DNA of 5,235 nt from Dehalococcoidia bacterium (GTDB lineage Bacteria; Chloroflexota; Dehalococcoidia; JAENJB01). Under the pieces are notes generated by a model. That model did not search any database. It saw nothing but the letters and a program-made list of their open reading frames with translations, and was not told the origin of the DNA. A program made the translations under genes and the position numbers. Positions 5,046-5,235 of the stretch are shown piece by piece. Numbering within the stretch: position 1 is the stretch's first letter; each line of letters begins with the position of its first letter. The stretch is taken from NCBI GenBank assembly GCA_030690705.1, contig JAUYGE010000034.1:1-5235 (forward strand), written 5' to 3'.

Positions 5046-5235
5046 GTGAAAGCAAAAACCCTGATGGTCCAGGGCACCGCCTCCCATGTCGGCAAGAGCA
5101 TCCTGGTGGCGGCCCTATGCCGGATATTCCGCCAGGATGGCATCCGCGTGGCCCCCTTCAAAGCGCAGAACATGTCCCTCAACTCCTTCGTCACTCCCGA
5201 TGGCGGCGAGATCGGCCGCGCCCAGGCGGTGCAGG
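5046..5235 (+). CDS. cbiP: Cobyric acid synthase CbiP/CobQ, N-terminal part only
   Basis: CbiP amidates side chains b, d, e and g of adenosylcobyrinate a,c-diamide, using ATP and glutamine, to give adenosylcobyric acid, the substrate of CbiB. Only 63 codons from a GTG start are present before the window ends; the full protein should be near 500 residues. The fragment shows [11 protein letters not shown] (8-18), the P-loop of the DTBS-like domain, and [10 protein letters not shown] (38-47). That motif is a strong mark of CbiP/CobQ and separates it from CbiA, which has FKAGPDYIDP there. [11 protein letters not shown] (53-63) is also family-typical. It follows cobD by 168 bp, a gap filled with a repeat element. 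The glutaminase domain is outside the window, so intactness cannot be judged. CobQ is an equally valid name. Confidence 0.95.
   Translation, partial: MKAKTLMVQGTASHVGKSILVAALCRIFRQDGIRVAPFKAQNMSLNSFVTPDGGEIGRAQAVQ

Overview
The window is a stretch of a cobalamin (vitamin B12) biosynthesis gene cluster, with all genes on the + strand. It covers the late, nucleotide-loop and side-chain half of the pathway. The genes in order are cbiA (5' end cut by the window edge), cobT, cbiB, cobD and cbiP (only its first 63 codons). CbiA and CbiP are the glutamine-dependent amidases that convert cobyrinate to its a,c-diamide and then to cobyric acid. CobD makes (R)-1-amino-2-propanol phosphate from threonine phosphate. 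CbiB attaches that aminopropanol arm to give (adenosyl)cobinamide phosphate. CobT activates the lower-ligand base as its alpha-ribazole phosphate. The cobU/cobP and cobS functions needed to join the two halves are not in the window.

The DNA is GC-rich and the genes are spaced by 69-175 bp rather than overlapping. Every intergenic gap is filled by an inverted-repeat element. Two gaps (cbiA-cobT and cobT-cbiB) carry related elements bounded by GTCATT...AATGAC. The other two (cbiB-cobD and cobD-cbiP) carry a different multi-hairpin element whose 3' edge lies 14-17 nt before the next start codon. A third, very short palindrome (GTCCCGA(T)-N2-4-(A)TCGGGAC) occurs inside three of the coding regions. 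From memory, these repeat types and a B12-salvage/synthesis cluster fit an uncultured Chloroflexota of the Dehalococcoidia group. That assignment is an inference and was not tested by any search.

Two points need care when using the annotation. First, cbiA has an apparent single-base deletion near position 39, between the Walker A motif and the rest of the protein. It is either a sequencing or assembly error or a real inactivating mutation. Second, the last dozen residues of CbiA are encoded by the repeat element that follows it. No B12 riboswitch, promoter, rho-independent terminator, RNA gene, CRISPR array or transposase was found. The enzymes themselves are ordinary members of known families; the interest lies in the repeats and in how they touch the genes.
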